A stretch of DNA of 64,000 bases. Source: Anaerobaca sp035448545 (GTDB lineage Bacteria > Planctomycetota > Phycisphaerae > Sedimentisphaerales > Anaerobacaceae). Location of the stretch: NCBI GenBank assembly GCA_035448545.1, contig DAOTJE010000001.1, forward strand, positions 1 to 64,000, in the 5' to 3' direction. Position numbers and translations under genes: made by a program. A model generated the notes under the pieces. That model ran no database searches, was not told where the DNA came from, and was given only the letters and a program-made list of their open reading frames with translations. Shown here piece after piece: positions 17,656 to 25,996 of this stretch; within the stretch, counting starts at the first letter, position 1; every line of letters starts with the position of its first letter.

Positions 17656-18246
17656 ATGAAACGAGTTTGTGTCTATTGCGGCAGTGGGGTCGGAACGCGG
17701 CCGGAATACGCTGAGGCGGCACGCATGCTGGGCACGGTCCTCGCCAAACGCGGGCTGCACCTGGTGTTTGGCGGGGGCCGGATCGGCCTGATGGGCGTAA
17801 TTGCCCGTACCGTGTTGGATCATGGCGGCCGGGTCACCGGTGTGATCCCCAGGGCGCTGCACGACATGAATCTGGCGCTGACCGATGTGGCGGACATGCG
17901 GATCGTCGCCGACATGCACGAGCGCAAGGCCCTGATGGCGAAACTGGCCGATGCCTTCATCGCGATGCCGGGCGGCTTCGGGACGATGGAAGAAATTCTC
18001 GAAATCCTCACCTGGGCGCAGCTTGGGTTTCACGCCAAGCCGGCGGGCCTGCTGAACGTCGTGGGATACTTCGACGACCTGATCCGTTTTGTCGACCACG
18101 CGACGGCGCAGGGATTCATCGACCCGGCCCATCGTGAACTACTGCTGGTGGACCAGACGCCGGAGGCGCTGCTGGCCAGGCTGGTGAGCTACAGGGCCAC
18201 GCGTGCGGACAAGGCCCAGTGGGCCCTCCGCGCGAGCCTGGAGTGA
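17656..18246 (+). CDS. LOG family protein (nucleoside 5'-monophosphate phosphoribohydrolase type)
   Basis: A 196-aa Rossmann-fold protein of the LOG/TIGR00730 family. The opening VCVYCGSGVG (4-13), FGGGRIGLMG (about 37-46), the basic HERKALM (about 87-93) and PGGFGTMEEI (about 103-112) are all present. The last supplies the catalytic Glu that hydrolyses the N-glycosidic bond of AMP-type nucleotides such as cytokinin ribotides in plants. In bacteria the role is usually nucleotide salvage or stress-linked turnover. Length is standard. The following flavoprotein starts 32 bp later and may be co-transcribed. GAGG upstream gives a modest ribosome site. Confidence 0.9.
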   Translation: MKRVCVYCGSGVGTRPEYAEAARMLGTVLAKRGLHLVFGGGRIGLMGVIARTVLDHGGRVTGVIPRALHDMNLALTDVADMRIVADMHERKALMAKLADAFIAMPGGFGTMEEILEILTWAQLGFHAKPAGLLNVVGYFDDLIRFVDHATAQGFIDPAHRELLLVDQTPEALLARLVSYRATRADKAQWALRASLE

Positions 18247-18278
18247 GAATCCGCGTTCGGTCGCAAGGCGGCTTTCGC

Positions 18279-19823
18279 ATGGGATACCGGGCGATTTCAC
18301 TGAAGCTTCCCACTGACTACAGCGACGAGATGCTCCGCGAGCGGATCGGCAAGGCGCTGTCGCTGTCGGAGTTCTCCTACACGATCGAGCAGCAGAGTCT
18401 CGACGCCTGCCGCAAGAGCGACATTCACTGGCTCGTCCGCGTCGGGGTCACGTCGCAGCAGGTCGAGGGCGGCGCTCCCGAGACGCCTGCGCCTCTGTCC
18501 ATCCCACGTGTAGCCCCGGGGCGGAAGGCCGTGGTCGTCGGCTCCGGTCCCGCCGGCTTCTTTGCGGCCCTGGTCCTCCAGAAGGCGGGCGTCCACGTCA
18601 CCGTGATCGAGCGAGGTTCCGACGTCGACACGCGGGCCGAGGGCATTCGCACGTTCGAGAAGACCGGCGCGTTCAACCCTTCCTGCAGCTACGCATTCGG
18701 CGAAGGCGGGGCAGGGACCTTCTCCGATGGCAAGCTCACATCACGGAGCAAGCACATCGGGTCGGAGCGGCAGTTCATCCTCGCCAGCTATATCCGCGCC
18801 GGCGCTCCCGAGGAGATCGCGTACATGGCTCATCCGCATCTCGGCAGCGACAACCTCCGGCGGATCGTCAAGCGCCTGCGCGAGGAGTTCATGGCTCTGG
18901 GCGGCCGGATGCTGTTCGATACGATGCTCGAAGACCTGACCATCGAAAGGGGCCGCGTCGTCGAGGCGGTTACCTCATCGGGCGGGATCGAAGCGGACTG
19001 CTTTCTCATCGCCCCCGGACACTCGGCGTACGAGACGTACCGCATGTTGATCGGCAAGGGAGTGCCGTTTCGCACGAAGAACTTCGCCATCGGCAGCCGG
19101 GTCGAGCATCCGCAGGAGTTGATCAACCTTGCCCAATGGGGCCGGACGAGCCTGCCCGGCGTCAAGGCCGCCGAGTATCGCCTGACCTTCAACGCCCAAG
19201 GGCATCTGCCTGTTTATACGTTCTGCATGTGTCCGGGTGGGGCGGTGATCCCGGCGACCGCCTACGCGGACACGAACATCGTCAATGGCATGAGCTACTA
19301 CCGCCGAGCCGGGCGGTTCGCCAACGCCGCGTGTGTTGCCGCGGTCAATCTCGAATCCCTGCTGGATAGAGCAATCTCGCCGACGGAAGCGCTCGACTGG
19401 CTCGGCTCGCTGGAGCACAGCTTCTATGAGTACTCTAGCAGCTTTGCCGCTCCGGCGTGCCGCATCACCGACTTCGTCACGCGCAGGGGGCCGTCCGACG
19501 TCCTCGAATCGAGCTATCCGCTCGGCTTGAAGCCCGCGCCGCTGTGGGAGATGCTGCCTTCGCAGATCAGCAACGCCATCGCTGAGGGGCTGAAGGACTT
19601 TGCCCGTAAGATCAAAGGCTTCGAGACCGGTGCCATCCTGGGCCTCGAAAGCAAGACCTCCTCGCCCATCCAGGCGGTCCGCGACAAGACGGGCCTCTGC
19701 GCCGGCTTCGAGAACCTCTACCTCGTCGGCGAAGGCAGCGGCTACGCCGGCGGCATCATTTCCAGCGCCGCCGACGGTATCAAAGCTGCCCTCCACGTCG
19801 CCGAACGATTCGCCCGTTTGTAG
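18279..19823 (+). CDS. COG2509-type FAD-dependent dehydrogenase
   Basis: A 514-aa flavoprotein. After an N-terminal region of about 80 residues typical of this family comes the dinucleotide-binding motif VVVGSGPAGFFAAL (85-98) with ERG at the end of the second strand. Further landmarks are SYAFGEGGAGTFSDGKL (about 131-147), FCMCPGG (about 314-320) and the C-terminal FAD motif LYLVGEGSGYAGGI (about 483-496). COG2509 proteins are widespread and uncharacterised. Reduction of a small molecule or a role in sulfur/redox homeostasis is only a guess. The frame opens at 18219 inside the LOG gene, but AAGGCGG before the ATG at 18279 and the family N-terminus favour 18279. Confidence 0.88.
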   Translation: MGYRAISLKLPTDYSDEMLRERIGKALSLSEFSYTIEQQSLDACRKSDIHWLVRVGVTSQQVEGGAPETPAPLSIPRVAPGRKAVVVGSGPAGFFAALVLQKAGVHVTVIERGSDVDTRAEGIRTFEKTGAFNPSCSYAFGEGGAGTFSDGKLTSRSKHIGSERQFILASYIRAGAPEEIAYMAHPHLGSDNLRRIVKRLREEFMALGGRMLFDTMLEDLTIERGRVVEAVTSSGGIEADCFLIAPGHSAYETYRMLIGKGVPFRTKNFAIGSRVEHPQELINLAQWGRTSLPGVKAAEYRLTFNAQGHLPVYTFCMCPGGAVIPATAYADTNIVNGMSYYRRAGRFANAACVAAVNLESLLDRAISPTEALDWLGSLEHSFYEYSSSFAAPACRITDFVTRRGPSDVLESSYPLGLKPAPLWEMLPSQISNAIAEGLKDFARKIKGFETGAILGLESKTSSPIQAVRDKTGLCAGFENLYLVGEGSGYAGGIISSAADGIKAALHVAERFARL

Positions 19824-19920
19824 TGTGCCGGCCGGCATGCCACAACCAGCCAAGCATGCTTCGCCCCTACGACCAATTCCATTTTCCACACGCGGCTATG
19901 CCCCTGCCCCACACCAGCTC

Positions 19921-19938
19921 GACACGTATAATCGTGTC
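19921..19938. promoter_or_regulatory. Inverted repeat with TATAAT in the loop
   Basis: GACACG-TATAAT-CGTGTC is a perfect 6-bp inverted repeat around a consensus -10 hexamer. No good -35 is at the right distance. It could be an operator or a small hairpin upstream of the MFS gene. Confidence 0.35.
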
Positions 19939-19948
19939 GTGTGAAGGA

Positions 19949-19978
19949 TTGGCGCCGGGTGACGTGCCTCTGTAGAAT
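19949..19978 (+). promoter_or_regulatory. Sigma70-like promoter for the MFS transporter
   Basis: TTGGCG (19949-19954), an 18-bp spacer and TAGAAT (19973-19978) lie 68 bp before the ATG at 20047. Confidence 0.6.
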
Positions 19979-20046
19979 GGGATGAACGGGCCATAAGGCT
20001 GGGAGGATTCCTGCAGCCTGCACTCTGCGGCCTCGGAGTCTTTTCA

Positions 20047-21417
20047 ATGCGGGAAGGAAGTGGGCCTGTGACGCTACAGACAATGGGTCCGGTGGCAGAG
20101 ACGTCGCACGAGCGGAGGATGGTGATCTACCGCTGGGCCATCTTCGCGGTGCTGGGGCTGGCGTATTTCTTCGTCTACTTCCATCGCCTCTCGCTGTCCG
20201 TCGTGGCGGACGATCTGGCGGCCGACTTCGGCGTCGCGGCCGGCGTCCTGGGGCTGCTCGGTTCGGTGTACTTCTACTGCTATGCAGCCATGCAGTTTCC
20301 GGCGGGCCTGCTGGCCGACTCCGTCGGACCCCGCAAGACGGTCACCGTCTCTCTGCTGCTGGCGGCGGCCGGCAGCGTGTTCTTCGGCCTGGCGCCGGGG
20401 ATCCGCACCGCCTTTGCCGCGCGGGTCGCGGTCGGCCTAGGCGTCTCGATGGTCTTCATCCCCACCATGAAGATCCTCTCGCAATGGTTTCAGGCCGGCG
20501 AGTTTGCCGTGATGGCCGGCATCCTCAACGCCGTCGGGGGCGTGGGCGTGCTGGCGGGGACGTGGCTTCTCGGTCTGCTGGCCACCTGGTTCGGGTGGCG
20601 CGTCTCGTTCCAGGTGATCGGAGGGGCGAGTCTGCTGCTGATGGCCTTGGTCTGGCTCATCGTGCGCGACCGGCCTGCCGACAAGGGCTGGCCTTCGATC
20701 GCGCCGGCAGGCGATCGAAGTGCGTCCACGAGAGCGCCGCACGAAACGCCTGACGGCGTCACTACGAACATCGGTCTGTTCGCGGGCGCCAAGCGGGTGG
20801 TCGCCACGACGCATTTCTGGCCGGTGGCCGTCTGGTTCTTCTTCGACTGCGGCATCTTCTTCGGATTCGGCGGCCTCTGGAGCGGTCCGTATCTCATGCA
20901 CGTCTATGGCATGAGCAAAGGCCAGGCGGGGGCGGTCCTGAGCATGCTCGCCTGGGGCATGATCGTCGGCAGTCCGCTGCTGGGCCTGCTGTCCGAGAGG
21001 CTGCTGCGAAGTCGCAAGCGGGTGTTCATACTCGCCTCGGCGATCCTTTCGCTGCTGATGCTGCTGGTGGTTGTGCGGCCCGCCAGCCTGCCGCACTGGG
21101 CGCTCTTCGTGTGGTTCTTCCTGTTCTCGGTGTTCTCCTCCGCCATCGTGATCATGGGTTTCACCACGACCAAGGAGCTGTTTCCCGTCGCGATGGCAGG
21201 GACCTCCGTCGGAACGGTGAACCTGTTCCCGTTTTTCGGAGGCGCGGTGTTCATGTGGCTGCTCGGCCGGATTCTCGACGCCTATCCCCACGCTCCTGAT
21301 GCCGGATACCCCCTCGCCGGCTATCGCGTCGTGCTCTTGGTGCTCCTGGTCGCATCGGTTCTGGCTCTGGCCTGCACGCTAATCATGAAAGAGACCTACC
21401 GGCGCCAGGCCCGGTAG
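20047..21417 (+). CDS. Major facilitator superfamily transporter
   Basis: A 456-aa inner-membrane carrier with about 12 hydrophobic helices in two halves and the family loop motif GLLADSVGPRKT after helix 2. Overall layout resembles organophosphate/hexuronate-type anion symporters (GlpT/ExuT group), so a sugar acid or sugar phosphate is a reasonable but unproven substrate. The central cytoplasmic loop (about 219-240) contains an insertion encoded by the dispersed 20-mer repeat (20748-20767), read as PDGVTT, which homologues may lack. The ATG at 20047 has GGAG 8 nt upstream. A GTG at 20068 preceded by AAGGAAG is the alternative start. Confidence 0.88.
   Translation: MREGSGPVTLQTMGPVAETSHERRMVIYRWAIFAVLGLAYFFVYFHRLSLSVVADDLAADFGVAAGVLGLLGSVYFYCYAAMQFPAGLLADSVGPRKTVTVSLLLAAAGSVFFGLAPGIRTAFAARVAVGLGVSMVFIPTMKILSQWFQAGEFAVMAGILNAVGGVGVLAGTWLLGLLATWFGWRVSFQVIGGASLLLMALVWLIVRDRPADKGWPSIAPAGDRSASTRAPHETPDGVTTNIGLFAGAKRVVATTHFWPVAVWFFFDCGIFFGFGGLWSGPYLMHVYGMSKGQAGAVLSMLAWGMIVGSPLLGLLSERLLRSRKRVFILASAILSLLMLLVVVRPASLPHWALFVWFFLFSVFSSAIVIMGFTTTKELFPVAMAGTSVGTVNLFPFFGGAVFMWLLGRILDAYPHAPDAGYPLAGYRVVLLVLLVASVLALACTLIMKETYRRQAR
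20748..20767 (+). repeat. Dispersed 20-mer repeat, copy 2, inside the MFS gene
   Basis: GCCTGACGGCGTCACTACGA, within an ACGCC-TGAC-GGCGT hairpin, lies in frame in the central loop of the transporter. It is identical to the copy at 58430. Confidence 0.75.
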
Positions 21418-21465
21418 AGATGCCGGATCACTTTGTCTTCGGTGTGTGTCAGAACATCCTGGCAT

Positions 21466-21588
21466 GTGTGTGGCAGCCTCAAACGCGCAGCGTTTGGGGA
21501 TGGTGGCTTCAGCGGCTCCGCGCATGCCAGAAGACTGCCAATGCGAAGAACCATCCCCAAGCTCTTCGAGCTTGAGGCTGCCACACAC
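21466..21588. repeat. Inverted pair of REP-like elements with alternative hairpins
   Basis: Left arm GTGTGTGGCAGCCTCAA (21466-21482) then TGGGGATGGT (21495-21504). The right arm has the reverse complements at 21550-21559 and 21572-21588. Between the two blocks each arm has its own hairpin, AACGC-gca-GCGTT on the left and AGCTC-ttc-GAGCT on the right. The whole 123 bp sits between the MFS and oxidoreductase genes. The rest of this 342-bp gap holds a promoter and nothing else recognisable. Confidence 0.8.
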
Positions 21589-21655
21589 GGTTCTCTCCAT
21601 CTGCAATGAGCTTTACGCTGAGATATGCACAGACATTTGTCTTCGGCATCGCTGC

Positions 21656-21685
21656 TTGGCGCGGCGCGCCGGATCGGCGTAGAAT
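21656..21685 (+). promoter_or_regulatory. Sigma70-like promoter for the 21760 oxidoreductase
   Basis: TTGGCG (21656-21661), an 18-bp spacer and TAGAAT (21680-21685) end 74 bp before the start codon. Confidence 0.6.
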
Positions 21686-21759
21686 GGACGGGCCGGACCG
21701 CGAGCCGCATGTGTGCTGCGGCCGGTTCACATACTGCCTGCGATGAAGGAGGCTGACCG

Positions 21760-22950
21760 ATGTCGACTGCTGGATTGGAACCGATGGACCGCCGCGATTT
21801 TCTCGAAACGTTGGGCCGGCTTTCGCTCGGAGCGACAGCGGCGGCGAGCTTTTCCGCCGGCGCTGCCAGGGGCAACCAGCGATCTACAGAAAAGGTCTGG
21901 CAGCCGGTTTCGGATCGGAAGGTGCGCGTGGGCATCGTCGGCTACGGCGTCTGTCAGTTCGGCGCCGCCTTCGGCTTCCAGGACCATCCGAACGTCGAGA
22001 TCGTCGCGGTCAGCGATCTGATCCCCGAGCGCCGCGCCGGACTGATGCAGGCGTGCCGCTGCGAGAAGTCATACGAGTCGCTGGAGATGCTCGTCAAGGA
22101 CCCGAAGATCGAGGCGGTCTTCGTGGCCACCGATGCGCCAAACCACGCGAAGCACTGCATGGAAGTGCTCAACCACGGCAAGCACGTGATGACAGCAGTT
22201 CCGGCGGTGTGGGGCTCGATCGAGCAGGCCGAGCAGCTCGTCGAGACGGTGCGGAAGACCGGCCTGAAGTACATGATGGCCGAGACGAGCTGCTACCGCG
22301 CCGACTGCTGCGCGATGCGGCAGGTTTACCGGGCCGGAGGCTTCGGCAAGCTCGTCTATTCCGAGGGCGAGTACTTTCACTTCAGCCCGACGCCTATCCC
22401 GTCGTTCAACGGATGGCGCGTCGGTTCGCCTCCGCTGTGGTATCCGACTCATTCGACCGCCTACTACGTCGGCGTCACCGGCGGGCGGTTTACCTCCGTC
22501 TCGTGCCATGGTTTCGATGCGGGTCTGCCCGACAACAGGCCGGGTGCCAATAGGTACGACAATCCGTTCAGTGACGAGATCGCCCTGTTCCAGACCAGCG
22601 AGGGCGGCGCCTCGCGCATGCTCATGTGCAAGGGCGTACAGGACGTGGTCGTCGAGACCGGTCGTGTGTACGGCCAGCGCGGATGGATGCAGGACACGGA
22701 GTACCACGGTCTGCTGAAGGACCTGCCGGACATCGCGCCGCCGGCGCTGCCGCCCGGCATGCCTGCCGGCGGGCACGGTGGCTCGCACGGGCCGCTGACC
22801 AACGAGTTCATCACCGCGATTCTCGAAGACCGCGAGCCGCTCGTGAACGTCTACGAGGCCCTCGCGATGACCGTCCCTGGGATTGTCGCGCACCAGTCCG
22901 CGCTCAAGGGCGGCGAGACGCTCCCGATCCCGCAATACGACAGAGCATAG
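21760..22950 (+). CDS. Gfo/Idh/MocA family oxidoreductase with Tat-like leader
   Basis: A 396-aa NAD(P)-type oxidoreductase. The N-terminus MDRRDFLETLGRLSLGATAAASFSAGAARG looks like a Tat signal with the RRDFL core, although the hydrophobic stretch is short. VRVGIVGYGVCQFGAAF (56-72) starts the Rossmann domain. The family EKP motif is replaced by AVP (146-148) after GKHVMT, so the usual lysine is missing as in the protein at 15151. Both share KTGLKYMMAET and a GGHGGSHG segment near the C-terminus, so they belong to the same subgroup. GAAGGAGG lies 7 nt before the ATG. An exported sugar-modifying enzyme is likely, substrate unknown. Confidence 0.88.
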   Translation: MSTAGLEPMDRRDFLETLGRLSLGATAAASFSAGAARGNQRSTEKVWQPVSDRKVRVGIVGYGVCQFGAAFGFQDHPNVEIVAVSDLIPERRAGLMQACRCEKSYESLEMLVKDPKIEAVFVATDAPNHAKHCMEVLNHGKHVMTAVPAVWGSIEQAEQLVETVRKTGLKYMMAETSCYRADCCAMRQVYRAGGFGKLVYSEGEYFHFSPTPIPSFNGWRVGSPPLWYPTHSTAYYVGVTGGRFTSVSCHGFDAGLPDNRPGANRYDNPFSDEIALFQTSEGGASRMLMCKGVQDVVVETGRVYGQRGWMQDTEYHGLLKDLPDIAPPALPPGMPAGGHGGSHGPLTNEFITAILEDREPLVNVYEALAMTVPGIVAHQSALKGGETLPIPQYDRA

Positions 22951-23436
22951 CACCTCCCGTGTCCGGCGCAAGTGTTGTGGATAGGGGCCGTGAGCCCCGT
23001 GCCCTTGTGGACGCACTGCGGAAGGTCCATGTGTCAAGTCCTGCGGTTTCCGGCAGGATTCTGTGATCCGGTAGTTGCTCGAGAGGGCTGTCACGGCCGA
23101 GCAGCAGGCCTTCGCGGCCCACGACCTCGGCCACGTGATCGAGCACCACCTGCCCCGGAAGCTGGCGGCCGCCAAGTCCTTTCTGCCATAGGACTTAACA
23201 CGATATCGGACGTTTGTCTGCGACGGCATATCGCACGGGTTCTGGGAAAGACGCGCCGGAGCGACCGGTGTTGGTCGGGTCGGCGGAGAATCTGGCGATT
23301 TCGGAGTCGCGGCAGGGGAAAAAGGTCGGTAAAATGTGGTCGCGCAGGGAACGGACTTCCGATATTAACATGCGACTGGACTTCGATGGATTCTCGTGCA
23401 AGAAGGCCAATATGTGTCCGTTTTAGGAGGTAAGCT
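22951..23436. other. 486-bp intergenic stretch, possible gene remnant
   Basis: No full gene. A 38-codon frame at 23075-23191 (LERAVTAEQQAFAAHDLGHV...KSFLP) has strikingly high third-position GC and could be the tail of a decayed gene, but it has no start signal and I do not recognise it. GTAAAAT at 23329-23335 may be the -10 region for the 23437 gene. A matching -35 is not obvious. Confidence 0.35.
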
Positions 23437-24333
23437 ATGAAATGCTGTCGTCCATCTATGTTCGGCGCGGGCCTGTTGCTCGTGTCCCTGTTGGCGCTGC
23501 CGGTGGCGGGGTTCGACCAGCCGGCGGTCAATCTCGGCTTCACCAGTTTCATGGATGGCGGTCCGCCGGCCGGACCCGGCTTCTATTTCGCGGAGTATAT
23601 CCAATTCTATACCTCCGACGAACTGGTTGACGGTCCTCCCTTCGATCCGGAACTGGACGTCTGGGTCAGCCTGAACCAGTTCATCTACCAGTCCGACCAG
23701 AAGCTCCTGTTCGGCGGCAAGTGGGGCCTCGACGTGATTGTTCCGGTCGTCAGTTTCGACGCCGCGACGCCCCTCAACGACAACGGGACCGGCGTGGGCG
23801 ACATTCTCGTTGGCCCATATCTCCAGTGGGACCCCATCATGGGCGCCAACGGTCCGAAGTTCATGCACCGCGTCGAGCTCCAGACCATCTGGCCTACGGG
23901 CAAGTACGACGAGGACAAGGGACTGAACCCGGGCAGCAACCACTTCTCGTTCAATCCGTACTGGGCGGGAACCTATTTCTTCACGCCCAAGCTCACCGCG
24001 TCGTGGCGTCTGCACTACCTCTGGAACGATGAGAACGACGACACCGAAGTCCAGCCGGGTCAGGCGGTTCACGCGAACTTCGCCGCGTCGTATGAGCTGA
24101 TTCCCAAGAAGCTGCGGGCCGGCGTCAACGGCTACTACTTCAAGCAGGTGACCGACTCGGAACAGGACGGTGAGGAGGTCTCCGGCCGCGAGCAGGTCCT
24201 GGGCATTGGCCCCGGCGTTCTGTGGAGCCTCTCACAGAACGACCACCTGTTCTTCAACGCCTACTTCGAGACCAGCGTCAAGAATCGTCCCGAAGGCGAC
24301 CGCTTCCAGGTCCGCTGGGTGCATCACTTCTAA
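23437..24333 (+). CDS. Outer-membrane beta-barrel protein, MetA-pathway/COG4313-like
   Basis: A 298-aa exported protein. The signal peptide is about residues 1-25 (MKCCRPSMFGAGLLLVSLLA...VAG). The mature part alternates amphipathic strands with short turns and ends in a strand closing on Phe (RFQVRWVHHF), a typical outer-membrane barrel terminus. Segments such as GVGDILVGPYLQW, RVELQTIWPTGKYD and NPYWAGTYFFTPK resemble the family named after MetA of phenol degradation, which are putative transport porins for hydrophobic substrates. TAGGAGG precedes the ATG by 6 nt. It is followed by a strong terminator, so it is a single-gene unit. The ligand is unknown. Confidence 0.8.
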   Translation: MKCCRPSMFGAGLLLVSLLALPVAGFDQPAVNLGFTSFMDGGPPAGPGFYFAEYIQFYTSDELVDGPPFDPELDVWVSLNQFIYQSDQKLLFGGKWGLDVIVPVVSFDAATPLNDNGTGVGDILVGPYLQWDPIMGANGPKFMHRVELQTIWPTGKYDEDKGLNPGSNHFSFNPYWAGTYFFTPKLTASWRLHYLWNDENDDTEVQPGQAVHANFAASYELIPKKLRAGVNGYYFKQVTDSEQDGEEVSGREQVLGIGPGVLWSLSQNDHLFFNAYFETSVKNRPEGDRFQVRWVHHF

Positions 24334-24352
24334 ACCTGACCGAATCGATTCC

Positions 24353-24412
24353 GGGGACATCCGCCCCTCCGTCGCCTTCGAACGGACCGCGACGGACGGG
24401 CGTGATGTCCCC
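24353..24412 (+). terminator. Strong long-stem terminator after the barrel gene
   Basis: GGGGACAT (24353-24360) pairs with ATGTCCCC (24405-24412). The inner arms CGCCC..CCGTCGC and GCGACGG..GGGCG extend the stem to about 20 bp, and ATTCTTCTTT follows. It ends the + transcript facing the minus-strand kinase gene. Confidence 0.8.
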
Positions 24413-24544
24413 ATTCTTCTTTCCGGCGCGTCTGCTTGGGGCGGACTCTATCCGTCTGTCTGCGCCAGCGAAGTCCACTGTTGTTTTTCCTTTGCGGGGC
24501 GGTCGGGAATCCCTCCAGCCTGTGGGCGCGACAGCCGGACGCTG

Positions 24545-25537
24545 TCAGCCCTCGGAGTCCTGGGGGGCGTCGTGGGTCTGGCGGGTGACGCCGGTTTCTG
24601 TTTCCAGGGGGGCGAGAAGGGTGAAGCGGCTTCCGTGTCCGGGTTGGGACTCCATGTCGAGCCGGCCGCCGATGAAATCCAGCCGCTCGCGGATGTGGAA
24701 GAGGCCGAACCCATGACGGCGGGACGGACCGGCCAGGGCCTCCTCCATATCGAAGCCGATCCCGTCGTCGGTCACCGTGATTCGGATCGAATCATCGAGC
24801 CGCCCGATGTCCACGGTTACGGCGCGAGCCTGCGCGTGTTTGATGATATTGAACAGCAGCTCTCGAACGGATTGAAAGAGTACGACACGGACGTCTTCGG
24901 CCAAGGGCTTGGCGGCGCCGTCGTCGCGAAAGGTGCAGTCGATACTATGCTGGGCCTTCACCCTTTCCTCCAGCAGTTCCTCGATAGCCGCTTCCAGGCC
25001 GAACTTGTACAGCGTCGGGGAACTCAGATCGAAGATCAGCCCGCGCACGCTTTCGATGGTCTTGTCGATGGTGTCACAAACGTCTTCGATCTCATCCGTT
25101 TCGGTCGCCGGCAGGCCCTGGAGCTTCATTTTGGACAGGACGAGGTTCTGGCAGGCGTAGTCATGGAGGCCGGCGGCAATCCGTCGCCGCTCGCGTTCTT
25201 CGGCCAGAGACAACTCGGAAGCCAGGGATCGAAGCCTCTGCTGGTTGGCCCGCAACTCGTCCTCGACGGCGTTCTTGACGAACGCGTAGAGGACGAAGGC
25301 CCAGGTGAAGGGGATGAAGAGGCCTGCGATGTCCTCCACCCAGTTCAGTCCGGCGGCCAGACCCGACCACTCCAGGAACAGGGCAGCGTGGTAACACGCC
25401 ATCAGGGCCAGCAGAACGGCCAGGAGGATCGGGACCGCCGGCGCAAAGCTCACCCGCTTGCAGCCCCGAACGACGAACGCCGCCGCGACTACGCTGGCAG
25501 AAAATGATATCAGGTCAACGTATGCCATCGGGCGCAT
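24545..25537 (-). CDS. Sensor histidine kinase, NarL/DegS (HisKA_3) type
   Basis: A 330-aa membrane kinase. Two or three hydrophobic helices (about 5-24, 35-57, 68-90) form the N-terminal part without a large periplasmic domain. A coiled stretch then leads to the HisKA_3 dimerisation motif AEERERRRIAAGLHDYACQNL with phosphoacceptor H125. The ATPase domain shows the N box RELLFNIIKHA (about 217-227), DDGIGFD (about 246-252) and HGFGLFHIRERL (about 264-275). It would autophosphorylate and pass phosphate to a LuxR-type response regulator, but none is adjacent. GGAGGG precedes the ATG, which lies inside the end of the small membrane protein gene (23-bp overlap). The two are probably translated together. 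Confidence 0.9.
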   Translation of the reverse strand: MRPMAYVDLISFSASVVAAAFVVRGCKRVSFAPAVPILLAVLLALMACYHAALFLEWSGLAAGLNWVEDIAGLFIPFTWAFVLYAFVKNAVEDELRANQQRLRSLASELSLAEERERRRIAAGLHDYACQNLVLSKMKLQGLPATETDEIEDVCDTIDKTIESVRGLIFDLSSPTLYKFGLEAAIEELLEERVKAQHSIDCTFRDDGAAKPLAEDVRVVLFQSVRELLFNIIKHAQARAVTVDIGRLDDSIRITVTDDGIGFDMEEALAGPSRRHGFGLFHIRERLDFIGGRLDMESQPGHGSRFTLLAPLETETGVTRQTHDAPQDSEG

Positions 25538-25811
25538 CAGGGACCCTCCTGTTCCAGGGTCCGAACACCAGGGCGCACCACAGGGCCAGCAGGATCGCTC
25601 CTGCCATCAACGATAGGTGCTCCAGCCAGTTGAACAGCTCGGCCCAGAGGAAGCCTTCGACCACGGTGCACAGGCTGCCCAAGGCCAGACCGGCGAAACT
25701 GCCGAGGAGGAGAAATGCGTGCGGAATCTGCCGGAGGTGGCGGTACGTCGCGGCGATCTCGACGACCACGGCACACGAGATGATCAGCATGAGCGTTTCG
25801 TCATGTGTCAT
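25515..25811 (-). CDS. Small three-helix membrane protein paired with the histidine kinase
   Basis: A 98-aa protein with three predicted membrane helices: about 7-24, 33-52 and 63-84 (LSLMAGAILLALWCALVFGPW). It resembles the membrane part of the kinase that follows, with VVEGFLWAELFNWLEHLSLMAGAI here against LFLEWSGLAAGLNWVEDIAGLFI there, so the two may derive from a duplicated sensor module. AGGAG lies 8 nt before the ATG. It overlaps the kinase gene by 23 bp. A role in sensing or in stabilising the kinase is inferred. I do not know a named family. Confidence 0.75.
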   Translation of the reverse strand: MTHDETLMLIISCAVVVEIAATYRHLRQIPHAFLLLGSFAGLALGSLCTVVEGFLWAELFNWLEHLSLMAGAILLALWCALVFGPWNRRVPDAPDGIR

Positions 25812-25984
25812 TCTCGACGCTCCTGCGGTAAGCCGGATCGACGATCCGGCACGGCGCCAGCATCAGGAAGCCGACATGAGGATAACAGAACCGTCGTCAA
25901 TGTGCGAAGATTTTCAGACAAATATGTTTTCTTTGACGGGGAGGCTGACTGTTGGAGCTTCAAACATGGCGGGCGGCCCTATGG

Positions 25985-25990
25985 TATAAT
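25985..25990 (+). promoter_or_regulatory. Consensus -10 element six bases before the YgiQ start codon
   Basis: TATAAT at 25985-25990 is followed by CGTCCC and then the ATG at 25997. There is no Shine-Dalgarno, so transcription would start at or next to the ATG (leaderless mRNA). A good -35 is not visible. Confidence 0.45.
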
Positions 25991-25996
25991 CGTCCC

